From Clostridium intestinale DSM 6191 (GTDB taxonomy: Bacteria > Bacillota > Clostridia > Clostridiales > Clostridiaceae): 64,000 nucleotides of DNA. Position 1 is the stretch's first letter, and each line of letters opens with the position of its first letter. Shown here in pieces: positions 53,891-63,919 of the stretch. Position numbers and translations under genes: made by a program. Under the pieces are notes generated by a model that was not told where the DNA came from, did not search any database, and saw only the letters and a program-made list of their open reading frames with translations. The stretch is from NCBI RefSeq assembly GCF_900130055.1, contig NZ_FQXU01000010.1, forward strand, positions 51,270 to 115,269, in the 5' to 3' direction.

Positions 53891-54682
53891 CTAGAATTCT
53901 ATATAATTACTAGGTTTGTGCCTTTCAGCTAAAGAAATAGCAACATCTTTACCTATATAAATATTATTCTCATTTAATATATTAAGTACTGTTTGATATG
54001 CTAAATCTGGATGATTATTCGTATTGCTTAAATGTCCTAAATATAGGTTTCTAAGTATTCCGTGGTTTATCAGAGTTACTATAGCTTTACCACAGTCATC
54101 GTTAGATAAATGTCCTATTTCACTTAGAACTCTTCTTTTTAAAGGATATGGATAAGGTCCAAATTTAAGCATTTCAACATCATGATTACTTTCAAGTAAC
54201 ACTACTTCAGAAGATTTTATATTCTCAAGAATTTCATCTGTAAATACTCCAAAATCAGTTGCTACACTTGACTGTTTTCCTTCTGCTTGTATGGTATATC
54301 CTACAGGGCCTGCAGCGTCATGAGGTATACAAAATGACTTTATTTGCATGTCATTTACTTCCACGACTGTTCTTTTATCCATAACTTTTATATTATGTTC
54401 TTTTATTTTTCCTAGGGATGATTCCATTGCACACCAAGTAGCATCATTTGCATATATAGGTATGTCATATTTCCTAGAAATTATGCCTACACCCTTAATA
54501 TGATCTGAATGCTCATGTGTTATAAATATTCCATTTAAATCTCTTGGATTTTGCCCAATCGAAACAATTGCTTCGTCTATCCTCTTTCCCGGAAGACCTG
54601 CATCTACTAAAATTTTTGTGTTTTTGGTTCCTATAAAAACCGAATTTCCACTACTACCACTATATAATGGGCAAAAAATCAT
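53891..54682 (-). CDS. yycJ: YycJ/WalJ metallo-beta-lactamase-fold hydrolase
   Basis: A 263-residue MBL-fold protein with the metal motif THEHSDH (His56, His58, Asp60, His61) and the conserved start YSGSSGNSVFIG. In Bacillus and Staphylococcus yycJ (walJ) sits near the WalRK system and rlmH, and acts as a nuclease-like enzyme in DNA repair or cell-wall coordination. Here it follows murA in the same direction, 18 bp after it. Confidence 0.93.
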   Translation of the reverse strand: MIFCPLYSGSSGNSVFIGTKNTKILVDAGLPGKRIDEAIVSIGQNPRDLNGIFITHEHSDHIKGVGIISRKYDIPIYANDATWCAMESSLGKIKEHNIKVMDKRTVVEVNDMQIKSFCIPHDAAGPVGYTIQAEGKQSSVATDFGVFTDEILENIKSSEVVLLESNHDVEMLKFGPYPYPLKRRVLSEIGHLSNDDCGKAIVTLINHGILRNLYLGHLSNTNNHPDLAYQTVLNILNENNIYIGKDVAISLAERHKPSNYIEF

Positions 54683-54700
54683 AATATATTTCCCCCAATG

Positions 54701-55963
54701 TTATTCGACTTCTTTTCTACAAATACTTGCTCCTAAGTCTTTAAATTTATTTTCTATATGAGGATATCCTCTATCTATATGCTCGATACTATGAATTTCA
54801 GTGACTCCCTCAGCTATTAATCCCGCTATAACCATTGCTGCTCCAGCTCTTAAATCAGTAGCTTTTACTATAGCTCCCGTTAATCTCTTAACTCCATCTA
54901 TAATAGCAGTTCTTCCTTCTACTTTAATATCTGCACCCATTTTCTTCAATTCATCTATATGCTTATGTCTGCTTTCCCATATAGTTTCAGTTATTATACT
55001 TCTTCCTGAAACAGAACTTAATAAAGTTGACATAGGTTGTTGTATATCTGTAGGGAATCCTGGGTAAGGAGCAGTTTTTATATTAACTCCTTTTAAAGGT
55101 TCATCTACATATACTCTAACAGTGTCATCTCCCTCTTCAATCTTTACTCCCATTTCTATAAGTTTTGCAGAAATAGATTCTAAATGTTTTGGTATTACAT
55201 TTTTAATTAAAATATTTCCTTTTGTTGCTGCTGCTGCAATCATGAATGTTGATGCTTCTATTTGATCTGGAATTACACTGTAATTACAACCCTTTAAAGA
55301 TTCAACCCCTTTAATTCTTATAATATCAGTTCCCGCACCTTTAATATCTGCACCCATTGAATTTAAGAAGTTTGCCACATCAACAACATGTGGTTCTTTA
55401 GCAACATTCTCAAGACTTGTAGTCCCCTCTGCTAAAGTAGCTGCTATCATAACATTTATGGTTGCTCCAACACTTACAACATCAAAAAATATATTTGCAC
55501 CTTTTAATTCTTCAGCTTGAACTCTTACAGCTCCATGCTCTATGCTTACCTTTGCTCCAAGTGCTTCAAACCCTTTAATATGCTGATCTATAGGTCTTAC
55601 ACCTATAGGGCAACCCCCTGGAAGCTCTACTCTTGCTTCTTTAAATCTCGACAATAAAGCCCCTATAAAATAATAAGAAGCTCTCATTCTTCTAACATCT
55701 TCAGTACAAGCATCAACTCTTTGTATAGTTGTTGCATCAACTTCTAATGTATTTCTATCAATTTTATTTATTTTACAACCTAAGTCAGTTAATATTCTTT
55801 CTAAACAATGTACGTCTTCAATATCAGGAATATTTTCAATCAAACATTTTCCATTACTAGCTAGTACTGCCGCTGGCAAAATTGCTACTGCTGCATTTTT
55901 AGCGCCATTAATATCAACTTCGCCTCTTAAGATTTTGCCTCCATCGATAACTAATTTTTCCAT
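54701..55963 (-). CDS. murA: UDP-N-acetylglucosamine 1-carboxyvinyltransferase
   Basis: A 420-residue MurA transferring enolpyruvate from PEP to UDP-GlcNAc, the first committed peptidoglycan step. Lys22 and Arg in NGAKNAA, and the fosfomycin-target cysteine Cys118 in PGGCPIG are present. Full length for the family. Clostridia often encode two MurA proteins; whether this is the primary one cannot be told. It precedes yycJ in one transcriptional unit. Confidence 0.96.
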   Translation of the reverse strand: MEKLVIDGGKILRGEVDINGAKNAAVAILPAAVLASNGKCLIENIPDIEDVHCLERILTDLGCKINKIDRNTLEVDATTIQRVDACTEDVRRMRASYYFIGALLSRFKEARVELPGGCPIGVRPIDQHIKGFEALGAKVSIEHGAVRVQAEELKGANIFFDVVSVGATINVMIAATLAEGTTSLENVAKEPHVVDVANFLNSMGADIKGAGTDIIRIKGVESLKGCNYSVIPDQIEASTFMIAAAATKGNILIKNVIPKHLESISAKLIEMGVKIEEGDDTVRVYVDEPLKGVNIKTAPYPGFPTDIQQPMSTLLSSVSGRSIITETIWESRHKHIDELKKMGADIKVEGRTAIIDGVKRLTGAIVKATDLRAGAAMVIAGLIAEGVTEIHSIEHIDRGYPHIENKFKDLGASICRKEVE

Positions 55964-56182
55964 CCGTTTTCACCCTTACCAATTTATTTATATATATTAA
56001 AGTTCCCAAACAAAAAATATTTATCCATATTATAACATTAAATCATTTTATTCATTCTATCCATAGTTCCCATTATAACATAAAGCATAAATATTTAAAT
56101 ATTTTTTTAACTGTTTTTATTAGTAATTTATTGCTTTTGTACTTCTAGCATAAATATTTGATTCATATAGTTTTAATCTTAT

Positions 56183-56222
56183 AATAAAATGAAGTCGAAC
56201 TTAATAGTTCGACTTCATTTTA
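56183..56222 (-). terminator. terminator of the DUF1540 gene
   Basis: A 15-bp perfect stem (56188-56202 with 56207-56221) directly after the DUF1540 stop codon. Confidence 0.7.
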
Positions 56223-56390
56223 TTAGTACATTCCTTTTTCAAAACTTCCACAATCTGTACATTCAACTGTTTCAGCTTTATGATCATGCTTTACCACCAT
56301 TATTTTGTCTAAAGTACAAAACTCCTCACTTCTAGCATGAAATTTACATTCAGAAACATTACAACCTATACTCTTATTCTTTTGATCCAT
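56223..56390 (-). CDS. DUF1540 domain protein
   Basis: A 55-codon gene with AGGAGG 8 nt before ATG. The peptide has the DUF1540 cysteine/histidine pattern: C10-x4-C15-x2-H18, C25, H35/H37, C44-x2-C47. Probably a zinc-binding miniprotein; members are common in spore formers. Function unknown. Confidence 0.85.
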   Translation of the reverse strand: MDQKNKSIGCNVSECKFHARSEEFCTLDKIMVVKHDHKAETVECTDCGSFEKGMY

Positions 56391-56519
56391 TCCAATCTAC
56401 CTCCTTTCACACAAAATTAGTATTGGCATTACAAAATAATTTATACTAGTGTTTTGATTATTCAAATATGGTATAATCTAAAATAATAGTTAAATTTATT
56501 CCAATTGGTGAGGTTAAAT

Positions 56520-57068
56520 ATGAGATATTACTTAGTTGCATTATTTGATGATGACTCTTATAAACAAATAGAGCCTATACAAAAAAATTTATCAAAAAAA
56601 TATAAATTATATAGAAATTTACCTAAATTACACATAACCTTAGAAGTAATAGAAGATCCAGACATAGAAAAATTAGATATTGTTCTATCGAAGATTTTTA
56701 AGCCTTATAAAAGATTTAAAGTTGAGCTTAAAGATATTCTTTGTTTTAATGAACCATATAAATCTGTGAATCTTAAGGTTGAAAGTAAAGGTTATATAAA
56801 AAAGATAACTAGAAATGTCAACGATACTCTTAAACTACATGGCTTCCGTGTTAGAGATAACATAGATAACTGGGATTTACATGTATCCTTAGCTAATACT
56901 AACTTTGCCCAAAGAGAGTGGAAAAAGAATGAATATGAAATTGCTTGCAGTACTGCTAAAACTGAAGGATTTTATAATTTAGCTAAAATATCAAAGGTTG
57001 AACTATGGAAACCTATAAATAATAAAAAGGAAATGGTTATTAAATCTTATGAATTAAAAACCTTTTAA
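56520..57068 (+). CDS. 2H phosphoesterase (2'-5' RNA ligase superfamily)
   Basis: A 182-residue protein with the two HxT/S motifs of 2H phosphoesterases: HIT at 38-40 and HVS at 121-123. Start is ATG 56520 with GGTGAGG; longer in-frame TTG/GTG starts lie over that site. Members act as cyclic phosphodiesterases on RNA ends. Substrate unknown. Confidence 0.85.
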   Translation: MRYYLVALFDDDSYKQIEPIQKNLSKKYKLYRNLPKLHITLEVIEDPDIEKLDIVLSKIFKPYKRFKVELKDILCFNEPYKSVNLKVESKGYIKKITRNVNDTLKLHGFRVRDNIDNWDLHVSLANTNFAQREWKKNEYEIACSTAKTEGFYNLAKISKVELWKPINNKKEMVIKSYELKTF

Positions 57069-57203
57069 ATTTTAATTATGAGAATATTCATAAATTTTTT
57101 ATAGAAAAATCTTTGAATTCGTTTACCCAGTCTTTTCAATATCAAAAACTTTTTGTACAATATAAAAGACATAGTTCCTAAATGGAATAGGGGGATTTAT
57201 AGA

Positions 57204-57683
57204 ATGAATTTACAAAACTTTTTTAAAGTACAAGATGAAGCAAATAAACTATTAGTTATGGATAAAACTCTTAATGATTATAAGTTAACTGCTAGAAAAC
57301 TGTTATCTCTTCATGTTAAATTAAGTGATCTAGCAAATGAAACTAAGTGTTTTAGATACTGGGAGGAAGAGGATAATTCCCCTTCTAAGGACGCTATTAT
57401 GACAAAGTATATTGATTGCTTAAGTCACATATTAACTATAGGATTGGATAAAAATTATTCTGACTTAAAAGAAGTTGATTTAAACCCTAATGATGATTGC
57501 TTAAGTGACCAGTTTTTAAATCTATTTATAGATTTAAATGACATAATTATTTCTCCCTCAAAGGATCACTATCAAACATTGTTTGAAGATTTTATGAGTC
57601 TAGGAATCAGCTTAGGTTATTCTGAAAGTATTATTGATGATAAATATCACTCAAAAATGCACTCATTTATTTCTACTAAATAG
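57204..57683 (+). CDS. dimeric dUTPase-like all-alpha NTP pyrophosphatase
   Basis: A 159-residue helical protein resembling the dimeric dUTPase/MazG superfamily: LHVKLSDLANETKCFRYW carries metal-ligand carboxylates and DCLSHILTIGLD the second helix. Start ATG 57204 with AGGGGGA. It would hydrolyse dUTP to dUMP and protect DNA from uracil; some family members differ in specificity. Confidence 0.75.
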   Translation: MNLQNFFKVQDEANKLLVMDKTLNDYKLTARKLLSLHVKLSDLANETKCFRYWEEEDNSPSKDAIMTKYIDCLSHILTIGLDKNYSDLKEVDLNPNDDCLSDQFLNLFIDLNDIIISPSKDHYQTLFEDFMSLGISLGYSESIIDDKYHSKMHSFISTK

Positions 57684-57696
57684 AATTAAAGTTAAC

Positions 57697-57737
57697 GGCT
57701 AAGAGAAAAGATACTTTTTAATTTCTCTTAGCTTTAA
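57697..57737 (+). terminator. terminator of the dUTPase-like gene
   Basis: GCTAAGAGAAA (57698-57708) pairs with TTTCTCTTAGC (57722-57732), followed by TTTAATT. Confidence 0.7.
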
Positions 57738-57783
57738 TTATATTAATTTTTATTTTGAGAAATACTACTCTAGAGGTGATATT

Positions 57784-58215
57784 ATGATAGGTGTTTTAAT
57801 TTCTATACTTGCTGGAGTAGCTATGTCTTTTCAAGGAGTATTTAATACAAAACTTTCCGAAAAAATAGGTCTTTGGGAAACTAATACCTTTGTTCAAGGA
57901 AGTGCTTTTATTGTTACTTTAATAATCACATATTTTTTTGGTAAAGGAAGTTTTAAAAATATAACCACAGCTAAAAAAATATATCTTTTAGGTGGAATTT
58001 TAGGTGTAGTAATTATCTTCACAGTTATGATGGGAATTAAAAGTTTAGGTACTACCTGCTCAATTGCCATTATATTAGTTGCTCAATTAACAGCCGCCGC
58101 TCTTATAGATGCGTTTGGTTTATTTGATACTGACAAGATAACATTTGGAGTTAATGAGATAATAGGCATTATTCTAATGATTATAGGTATAGTTATTTTT
58201 AAATGGAAATTTTAA
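57784..58215 (+). CDS. DMT superfamily transporter, DUF606 type (single)
   Basis: A 143-residue protein with four to five helices, paralogous to the pair at 1718-2608 (opening with a helix and SLQGVFNTKLSEKIG-like loop, here FQGVFNTKLSEKIGLWE). Unlike that pair it stands alone, so it may form homodimers. It is followed by an MBL-fold hydrolase 14 bp downstream in the same direction. Confidence 0.78.
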   Translation: MIGVLISILAGVAMSFQGVFNTKLSEKIGLWETNTFVQGSAFIVTLIITYFFGKGSFKNITTAKKIYLLGGILGVVIIFTVMMGIKSLGTTCSIAIILVAQLTAAALIDAFGLFDTDKITFGVNEIIGIILMIIGIVIFKWKF

Positions 58216-58229
58216 TTAAGGGGTTATAG

Positions 58230-59045
58230 ATGGATACTTTAAAAAATATTAAATTTCTTACCGCACTCACTTTAAATAATATAAAAACATACAGAACTAA
58301 ACCGTATCTTACCAACAGTCAAGAAATCGAAGAAAATTCTATATATTGGTATGGTCATGCAACTACAATTATAAATATTGAAGGAAAGCTCATTTTAACT
58401 GATCCAGTTATCACTAAAAATTTGGGATACTTTAAACGACAGGCGGAAATTCCTATGGATATTACTAATTTAAAATTTGATTACATTCTTTTATCACATG
58501 GTCATATGGATCATTTGAATTTCTCATCTTTAAAAAAACTTAATAAAGATGCTGTAATAATAGTTCCAAAAGGTTATAAAAGATTAATAAGTCTTTTGGG
58601 TTATAAAAATGTTCATGTAATTCGCCATAATGAAACATATAAAGATTCTTATTTAACTATAAAATCTTTTGAAGCTAATCATGATGGAAGAAGATATTAT
58701 CTTGGAATAGATAATGAAAGCCATTCATTTTTAATTAATGGTAAAACTAAAAAAGTTTTTTTTGCAGGAGATACCGCCTATACAGAGGCTTTTAAAGGAA
58801 TTTCTTCTGATGTTGCACTATTACCTGTGGGGTGCTATAAACCAGAGAGATTTTCTAAAATGCATTGTAATCCTGAAGAGAGTTATAAAATGTTTAAAAT
58901 GATGGATTGTCCATTAATGATTCCTATACACTATAAAACTTTTATTTTATCTTTAGAAAATTTTGATGAGACCATTACCTCTTTGAAATCACTAAATGAT
59001 AATACTATTAATGTACTTCATATTGGAGAAGTCTCAAAATTTTAA
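58230..59045 (+). CDS. MBL-fold hydrolase, UlaG/NAPE-PLD-like
   Basis: A 271-residue metallo-beta-lactamase-fold protein with SHGHMDHLN (His90, His92, Asp94, His95), the preceding WYGHATTIIN segment and FAGDTAY (third metal ligand Asp). This layout is typical of the UlaG/N-acyl-phosphatidylethanolamine phospholipase D-like group; bacterial substrates are mostly unknown. Confidence 0.8.
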   Translation: MDTLKNIKFLTALTLNNIKTYRTKPYLTNSQEIEENSIYWYGHATTIINIEGKLILTDPVITKNLGYFKRQAEIPMDITNLKFDYILLSHGHMDHLNFSSLKKLNKDAVIIVPKGYKRLISLLGYKNVHVIRHNETYKDSYLTIKSFEANHDGRRYYLGIDNESHSFLINGKTKKVFFAGDTAYTEAFKGISSDVALLPVGCYKPERFSKMHCNPEESYKMFKMMDCPLMIPIHYKTFILSLENFDETITSLKSLNDNTINVLHIGEVSKF

Positions 59046-59068
59046 AGCAGCTTAGGCTGCTTTTTATT
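59042..59068 (+). terminator. terminator of the MBL hydrolase gene
   Basis: AAAGCAGC pairs with GCTGCTTT around a short loop, then TTATTT. Confidence 0.7.
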
Positions 59069-59132
59069 TATAGTATCTAATTTGGTGGAATATAAATATA
59101 CTATATAGTGTATTAATTTAAAGGAGTTATTA

Positions 59133-60329
59133 ATGTTTTCTTTAAAGAACAAATTAGATCCTCAACTTAAACAAGTTTATACTTCACCTTTATATAAAAG
59201 CTTCAGAGTCATAATAAAGTGCAAAAACTTTTTAAAAGATATCGAAAAGAAACTTAATAGTTATAAATGTATTCATATAGGCTCAATTTCTTCTGAAAAA
59301 CTTATCTTTGCTGAAGTTAATAAAAGAGGTCTCGATAGACTTCTTGAATTTCCTGAAGTATCATCTATACATTTTGATGAGTTTTGTCATATATGTGGTG
59401 GTATGTCCGTTTCTACTGCCAATAGAGTAAACCTTCCAGATAAATATAGATTAACTGGAAGGGGTGTATCTATTGGTGTTATAGATACAGGGGTTTATCC
59501 TCATACAGACCTAACGCTTCCTTGGAATAAGATTTCGGGGTTTAAGGATTTTATAAATAACTATAATTATGCTTATGATGACAATGGGCATGGAACTATG
59601 GTAGCTGGAATAATAAGTGGTAGCGGATATATGTCTAAAAACATTTTTAAAGGCATAGCAGAAAATTCATCACTTTATGTTTATAAATCATTTGATGCAA
59701 AAGGGAAAGGTTATATTTCTGATATACTATTGGCTATAGATGATGTTATTAATAAGAAATCTGAAACTAACATAAAACTATTATCTCTACCATTTGAATA
59801 CTTAGGGAACAACCCCTTAATTTTAGACTTATTTTCGAAATTTTTCTCAAGATGTATTAACAATAATATAGTTCCTATAGTTCCTTCTGGAAGCCTACCC
59901 AATATTACTCAAAGTATAATTGGTTTTAGTAGATTAGATAATTGTATAACGGTCGGTGGGATAGATACCACAAAAGATTTAAAACCTTATACCTATTCTT
60001 CTTGTGGTTTTATAGGAAAAACACTTAAGCCTGATTTATCGGCGGCTGCTAAAGATATTTTATCTTTAAATACTGAAGTCTCTTATATACCAGAAAAATC
60101 TGGAATAAAGATCTATCCACCTAAACTTGAAAAGTCATACTTAACATTTAGCGGAACTTCTTGCTCTTGTGCTTATATTACCGGAGTTTGTGCGCTTATA
60201 TTTGAAAACAATCCAAATCTCTCCTTTAGTGACTTATTATCGCTCCTAAAACTATCTTGCGAAGAACTCCCTTATGATAAACCTCTTGGAGGTGAAGGGT
60301 ACATTAACTTATCTAAGATAATGAATTAA
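59133..60329 (+). CDS. S8 family (subtilisin-like) peptidase without signal peptide
   Basis: A 398-residue subtilase with catalytic Asp118 (GVIDTGVYPH), His153 (DDNGHGTMVAG) and Ser343 (FSGTSCSCAY). The N-terminal 95 residues look like an I9-type propeptide-like domain. No signal peptide, so probably intracellular. The oxyanion-hole region, normally AAGN, reads PSGS (Ser254 in the Asn place), which may lower activity. Ribosome site AAGGAG. Confidence 0.82.
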   Translation: MFSLKNKLDPQLKQVYTSPLYKSFRVIIKCKNFLKDIEKKLNSYKCIHIGSISSEKLIFAEVNKRGLDRLLEFPEVSSIHFDEFCHICGGMSVSTANRVNLPDKYRLTGRGVSIGVIDTGVYPHTDLTLPWNKISGFKDFINNYNYAYDDNGHGTMVAGIISGSGYMSKNIFKGIAENSSLYVYKSFDAKGKGYISDILLAIDDVINKKSETNIKLLSLPFEYLGNNPLILDLFSKFFSRCINNNIVPIVPSGSLPNITQSIIGFSRLDNCITVGGIDTTKDLKPYTYSSCGFIGKTLKPDLSAAAKDILSLNTEVSYIPEKSGIKIYPPKLEKSYLTFSGTSCSCAYITGVCALIFENNPNLSFSDLLSLLKLSCEELPYDKPLGGEGYINLSKIMN

Positions 60330-60358
60330 AAAATCCACCGATGATGTCGGTGGATTTT
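60329..60358. terminator. bidirectional terminator
   Basis: A 12-bp stem (AAATCCACCGA with its complement) lies between the convergent subtilase and M23 peptidase genes. Confidence 0.75.
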
Positions 60359-60359
60359 C

Positions 60360-61598
60360 TTAATCTATGTACTTTATAGGATTTATAGCACTACCATTTA
60401 CCTTTAATTCAAAGTGCAAATGTGGACCTGTGCTTCTTCCAGTGTTACCAATCTTCGCTATGATATCCCCTCTTTTTACCTCTTGGCCTTCTTTAGCTAA
60501 TAATTTACTACAATGAGCATATAAAGTTTGTATTCCATTTCCATGCTCTATGGTAATAACATTACCATAAGAACTACTATAATATGCTTCTATTACTTTT
60601 CCATCCAAAGCAGCTTTTATAGGATCCCCTATGTTTCCTGCAATATCTATTCCTTTATGTACCTTTCCCCATCTAGCTCCATAGTTTGATGTAATACTCC
60701 CTCTGGATGGATTCTCTAAAAATGCTACTCCACCAGCAATAGGATCTTTTACACCTTTATAAACTATGTTATCTTTAGGCTCCACTATAACTTTTTCAGA
60801 TATGTTTTTCTCATTTAGCTTCTTACCATTTGAATATATTACCTCCTTTAATACTTCTTTCTCTCCTGGTAGGCCTTCTTGATTTTTACTTTGTCCTAAA
60901 TATATTTCGTTTGTAGATAATATTGTTGTTTTTGGCATTATAGCTTCTTTAACAGTTTCATTTAGTGTTATATCTATATTTAAAATAGGTTTATCTCCTT
61001 TATTAGTTTCATATAGTCTTTCAACAATAATTTCTAATGGATCTAAAGAAGATATATTAACCGTCTCTTTTTTGAGTTCTATGCTTCCATTTATATTTAC
61101 AGATAAAACATTGTCTTTATCTACATTTATATCTTTTAAGTATTTTCCCACTAATGAATTTAGTGCACTCTTTTTTTCTTCTTCCGATGATATATATCCA
61201 AATTCAATACCATTTATAATTAATCTATTAGTATTAACTGTACCTTCTAGACTCTTAAGTGCATTTTTTTTAACTTCTATATCATTAGTTATTGTAGTTT
61301 CGCTTTTATTAACTTTTTTGAAACTTAACTTATATTTTTTTATATTAATGGTTGGGTATTGATCTACAAGCCCATTAGCTATACTTTTAATAGACTCTTT
61401 AAAATCTTTTTTATTATCTACATATCCTATAAGTCTGTTATTTATATATGCAGAATAATTTAAATTAATTTTACTATATGCTCTATATGTGATTATTCCT
61501 ATAGATGTTGTGAGCATAATTACAATAAAACATATATATATCACAACCCTTTTCAGTATAATATTTTCCTTATTACAATTTTTCAGACTATCTTCCAT
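60360..61598 (-). CDS. G5-domain M23 metallopeptidase (membrane-anchored)
   Basis: A 412-residue protein: N-terminal transmembrane anchor (about 17-38), an extracytoplasmic region with a YabE-like/G5 domain (about 200-290, starting near EAIMPKTTI) and a C-terminal LytM/M23 domain (about 300-412) with the zinc ligands in HKGIDIA and HLHFE. Acts on peptidoglycan cross-links or as a regulator of amidases, with spore-cortex or division roles in clostridia; the exact job is not shown. Confidence 0.88.
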   Translation of the reverse strand: MEDSLKNCNKENIILKRVVIYICFIVIMLTTSIGIITYRAYSKINLNYSAYINNRLIGYVDNKKDFKESIKSIANGLVDQYPTINIKKYKLSFKKVNKSETTITNDIEVKKNALKSLEGTVNTNRLIINGIEFGYISSEEEKKSALNSLVGKYLKDINVDKDNVLSVNINGSIELKKETVNISSLDPLEIIVERLYETNKGDKPILNIDITLNETVKEAIMPKTTILSTNEIYLGQSKNQEGLPGEKEVLKEVIYSNGKKLNEKNISEKVIVEPKDNIVYKGVKDPIAGGVAFLENPSRGSITSNYGARWGKVHKGIDIAGNIGDPIKAALDGKVIEAYYSSSYGNVITIEHGNGIQTLYAHCSKLLAKEGQEVKRGDIIAKIGNTGRSTGPHLHFELKVNGSAINPIKYID

Positions 61599-61769
61599 GC
61601 AATTTCCTCATTTACTTTAATTTTGAAATACAAATACTACTATTCCCGAAATTAAAAATACTATACATTTTTTTATACTGAATTAAGTTGTTAGATGTTT
61701 TCTGCTTTGTTATAATGATTTTACACTTATGAGTGTTATTAAATTTATGGGGAAGGTGTAAATAAATAT

Positions 61770-62765
61770 ATGAGTACTTTTATGCTAAAAAATTCACCTG
61801 TTACCTTTACTCCTATTAGTAATATTTTTATTGAAAAACATATGCCAAAAGCGCGAGGAGAATTTGTTAAAGTTTATATATTAATGCTTAAATATATTTT
61901 ATCTGGAGAGCTTGGAGTAAGTTCTTCTATAATAGCCTCTAAACTTAATCTTTTAGAGTCAGATATTATGAATGCTTTTTATTATTGGCAAGATGAAGGA
62001 TTACTAAAAATAGTTCCTATAGATAAAATGGGTAACTACAGTATTGAGTTTTCTACTTTATCAGAGGAAATAGAAGAAACAAATCCTAAGCTCAGTCTAT
62101 TAGAAGCTTTAAATTCCAGTGGAACTAAAGATATGCTTAAGGATATAGAAAAACTTATAGGAAGACCTCTGTCTCCTAAAGAAATGTCTTCTTATTTAGG
62201 TTGGCAAAAAGATTTTGGTTTTTCATCAGAACTTATTTTGCTTCTAATTGAATACTGTGTATCTAAAGGAAAAAAAGATTCCAGGTATATTGAAAAAGTT
62301 GCTCTTGCTTGGAATGATAACAATATTAAAACTATAGAAGCAGCTCAAAGCTATATAACTAAATCCGAGGATAAATGGGTAAAAATAAGAAGTATTCTTT
62401 CTTATTTGGGAATTAAAAATACAGATATCATGAAACCTCAAGAAGAGCTTTTAGATAAGTGGATTACTAAATACAATTATTCTCTAGAAGTTATATATAA
62501 AGCTGTACAAATTTGTTTTGATAGATTAGGACGCTCTGATTTTAAATATATTGATGGGATATTATCTAAATGGTATGGAAGTAATCTTAAAACCCTTAAA
62601 GACATAGAACAGAGTGAGGCTAACTATAAAGCTACTAACTCAAATAAAACCAAGTATACTCAAAAAAATGAAAAACCTAAGCTTAGGTTTGATAATTTTC
62701 AAGGAAGAAATTATGATTATGATTCCTTAGAAAAAAAATTATTAGGATGGGATAATGATGATTAA
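61770..62765 (+). CDS. DnaD/DnaB-like replication initiation protein
   Basis: A 331-residue protein with an N-terminal winged-helix (about 1-110) and one or two DnaB_2/DnaD C-terminal helical modules (about 125-205 and 210-280; the repeated YIEKVALAWNDNNIKTIEAA and YIDGILSKWYGSNLKTLKDI are the hallmark). Serves in DnaA-dependent loading of the replicative helicase. Overlaps the helicase-loader gene by 11 bp. Confidence 0.88.
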   Translation: MSTFMLKNSPVTFTPISNIFIEKHMPKARGEFVKVYILMLKYILSGELGVSSSIIASKLNLLESDIMNAFYYWQDEGLLKIVPIDKMGNYSIEFSTLSEEIEETNPKLSLLEALNSSGTKDMLKDIEKLIGRPLSPKEMSSYLGWQKDFGFSSELILLLIEYCVSKGKKDSRYIEKVALAWNDNNIKTIEAAQSYITKSEDKWVKIRSILSYLGIKNTDIMKPQEELLDKWITKYNYSLEVIYKAVQICFDRLGRSDFKYIDGILSKWYGSNLKTLKDIEQSEANYKATNSNKTKYTQKNEKPKLRFDNFQGRNYDYDSLEKKLLGWDNDD

Positions 62766-63744
62766 AGGATACAGGTCAGAAGTTTTATCTCTCTATGAGT
62801 TAATAAGAGAAAGAGAATCTAATGCCCTTAAAACTAGAAAAAAAGAAATTCAAGAGCTTCATCCAGAAATTATAGCTATAGACCAAGAAATAGGAAAACT
62901 ATCTTTGAGTCTTTCTATGAATATTTTAAAAAATCATGATGATATAGCTCCAGTAATTACAAACTTAAAGAATAAAATAATGGATTTAAGAGCTAAAAAA
63001 TATGAAATGCTTGTTCAAAACGGTTATCCTCAAAATTACTTAAATATACGTTATACATGTAGTAAATGTAAAGATACCGGTTATATAGGAATTGAACAAT
63101 GTGAATGCTATAAACGTAAACTTATTGAAGTATATTATAAAAACTCCGAGTTATCTGATACTGTTAGAAATAATAATTTTGATAACTTCGATTTATCTTT
63201 ATTTTCTTCCCATAGAGTTGGCGATGAAAAATTTTCGCCTAGAAAAAATATGGAAAGTATATTTCAAGATATAATAACCAGGTATATGCCCTCTTTTAAA
63301 CATCATAATGAAAATTTATTGTTTTATGGAGATCCAGGTACAGGCAAAACGTACTTAACCAACTGTATAGCAAGAGAACTTTTAGATAGTGGAGTTTTAG
63401 TTGTTTATAGAACAGCTGATGAGCTTATCAAAAATCTTAGGGAAGTTAGATTTGATAATAATAAAATCTTAGAAGAATTGCTTATTAACTGTGATTTGCT
63501 TATTATAGATGATTTAGGAACTGAACAAATAACAGAATTCTCTATAGCCGAGTTATTTAACTTATTAAATGTCAAACTATTAAGGAAGAAAAAGATGATA
63601 ATATCAACAAATCTTACCTTAACTGATATAACAAAAACCTATACTGAAAGAATAGGTTCTAGGCTTATAGGAAATTTTAAACTTCATAAATTTTATGGAG
63701 ATGATATTAGAGTACAAATTAATTTAAAGAAAAATAGAAGCTAG
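62755..63744 (+). CDS. DnaC/DnaI-type helicase loader ATPase
   Basis: A 329-residue AAA+ helicase loader: an N-terminal zinc-binding segment (C102, C105, C116, C118), Walker A GDPGTGKT (192-199), Walker B LLIIDD (248-253) and an arginine finger in the ERIGSRLIGNF region. The start may be the first or second of two adjacent ATG codons (62755 or 62758). Cooperates with the DnaD-like protein encoded just before it. Confidence 0.92.
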   Translation: MMIKGYRSEVLSLYELIRERESNALKTRKKEIQELHPEIIAIDQEIGKLSLSLSMNILKNHDDIAPVITNLKNKIMDLRAKKYEMLVQNGYPQNYLNIRYTCSKCKDTGYIGIEQCECYKRKLIEVYYKNSELSDTVRNNNFDNFDLSLFSSHRVGDEKFSPRKNMESIFQDIITRYMPSFKHHNENLLFYGDPGTGKTYLTNCIARELLDSGVLVVYRTADELIKNLREVRFDNNKILEELLINCDLLIIDDLGTEQITEFSIAELFNLLNVKLLRKKKMIISTNLTLTDITKTYTERIGSRLIGNFKLHKFYGDDIRVQINLKKNRS

Positions 63745-63794
63745 AATTACGATAGATACAAGAAGCTATAATCTATTATAATTCTAGCTTTCTT
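63738..63794 (+). terminator. terminator of the dnaD-dnaC-like operon
   Basis: AGCTAGAATTA pairs with TAATTCTAGCT, continued by GATAGAT/ATCTAT, giving a long stem ending in TTTCTTG. Confidence 0.75.
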
Positions 63795-63824
63795 GTATTT
63801 ATAAATCTTTATTTGATTTTATCA

Positions 63825-63850
63825 AATAATTATCTAATTAGATAATTATT
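63825..63850. repeat. 26-bp perfect palindrome
   Basis: AATAATTATCTAA at 63825-63837 is followed at once by its reverse complement (63838-63850). It lies in the gap between the helicase-loader terminator and the tRNA terminator; purpose unknown, possibly cruciform. Confidence 0.4.
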
Positions 63851-63883
63851 ACTGTATTGCCGTATCACCATATCTAATCATAA

Positions 63884-63918
63884 ATAAAAAAAGCTTTAGA
63901 AAAATCTAAAGCTTTTTT
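63884..63918 (-). terminator. terminator of tRNA-Asp
   Basis: AAAGCTTTAGA (63890-63900) pairs with TCTAAAGCTTT (63905-63915); on the minus strand a T run follows directly. Confidence 0.75.
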
Positions 63919-63919
63919 G

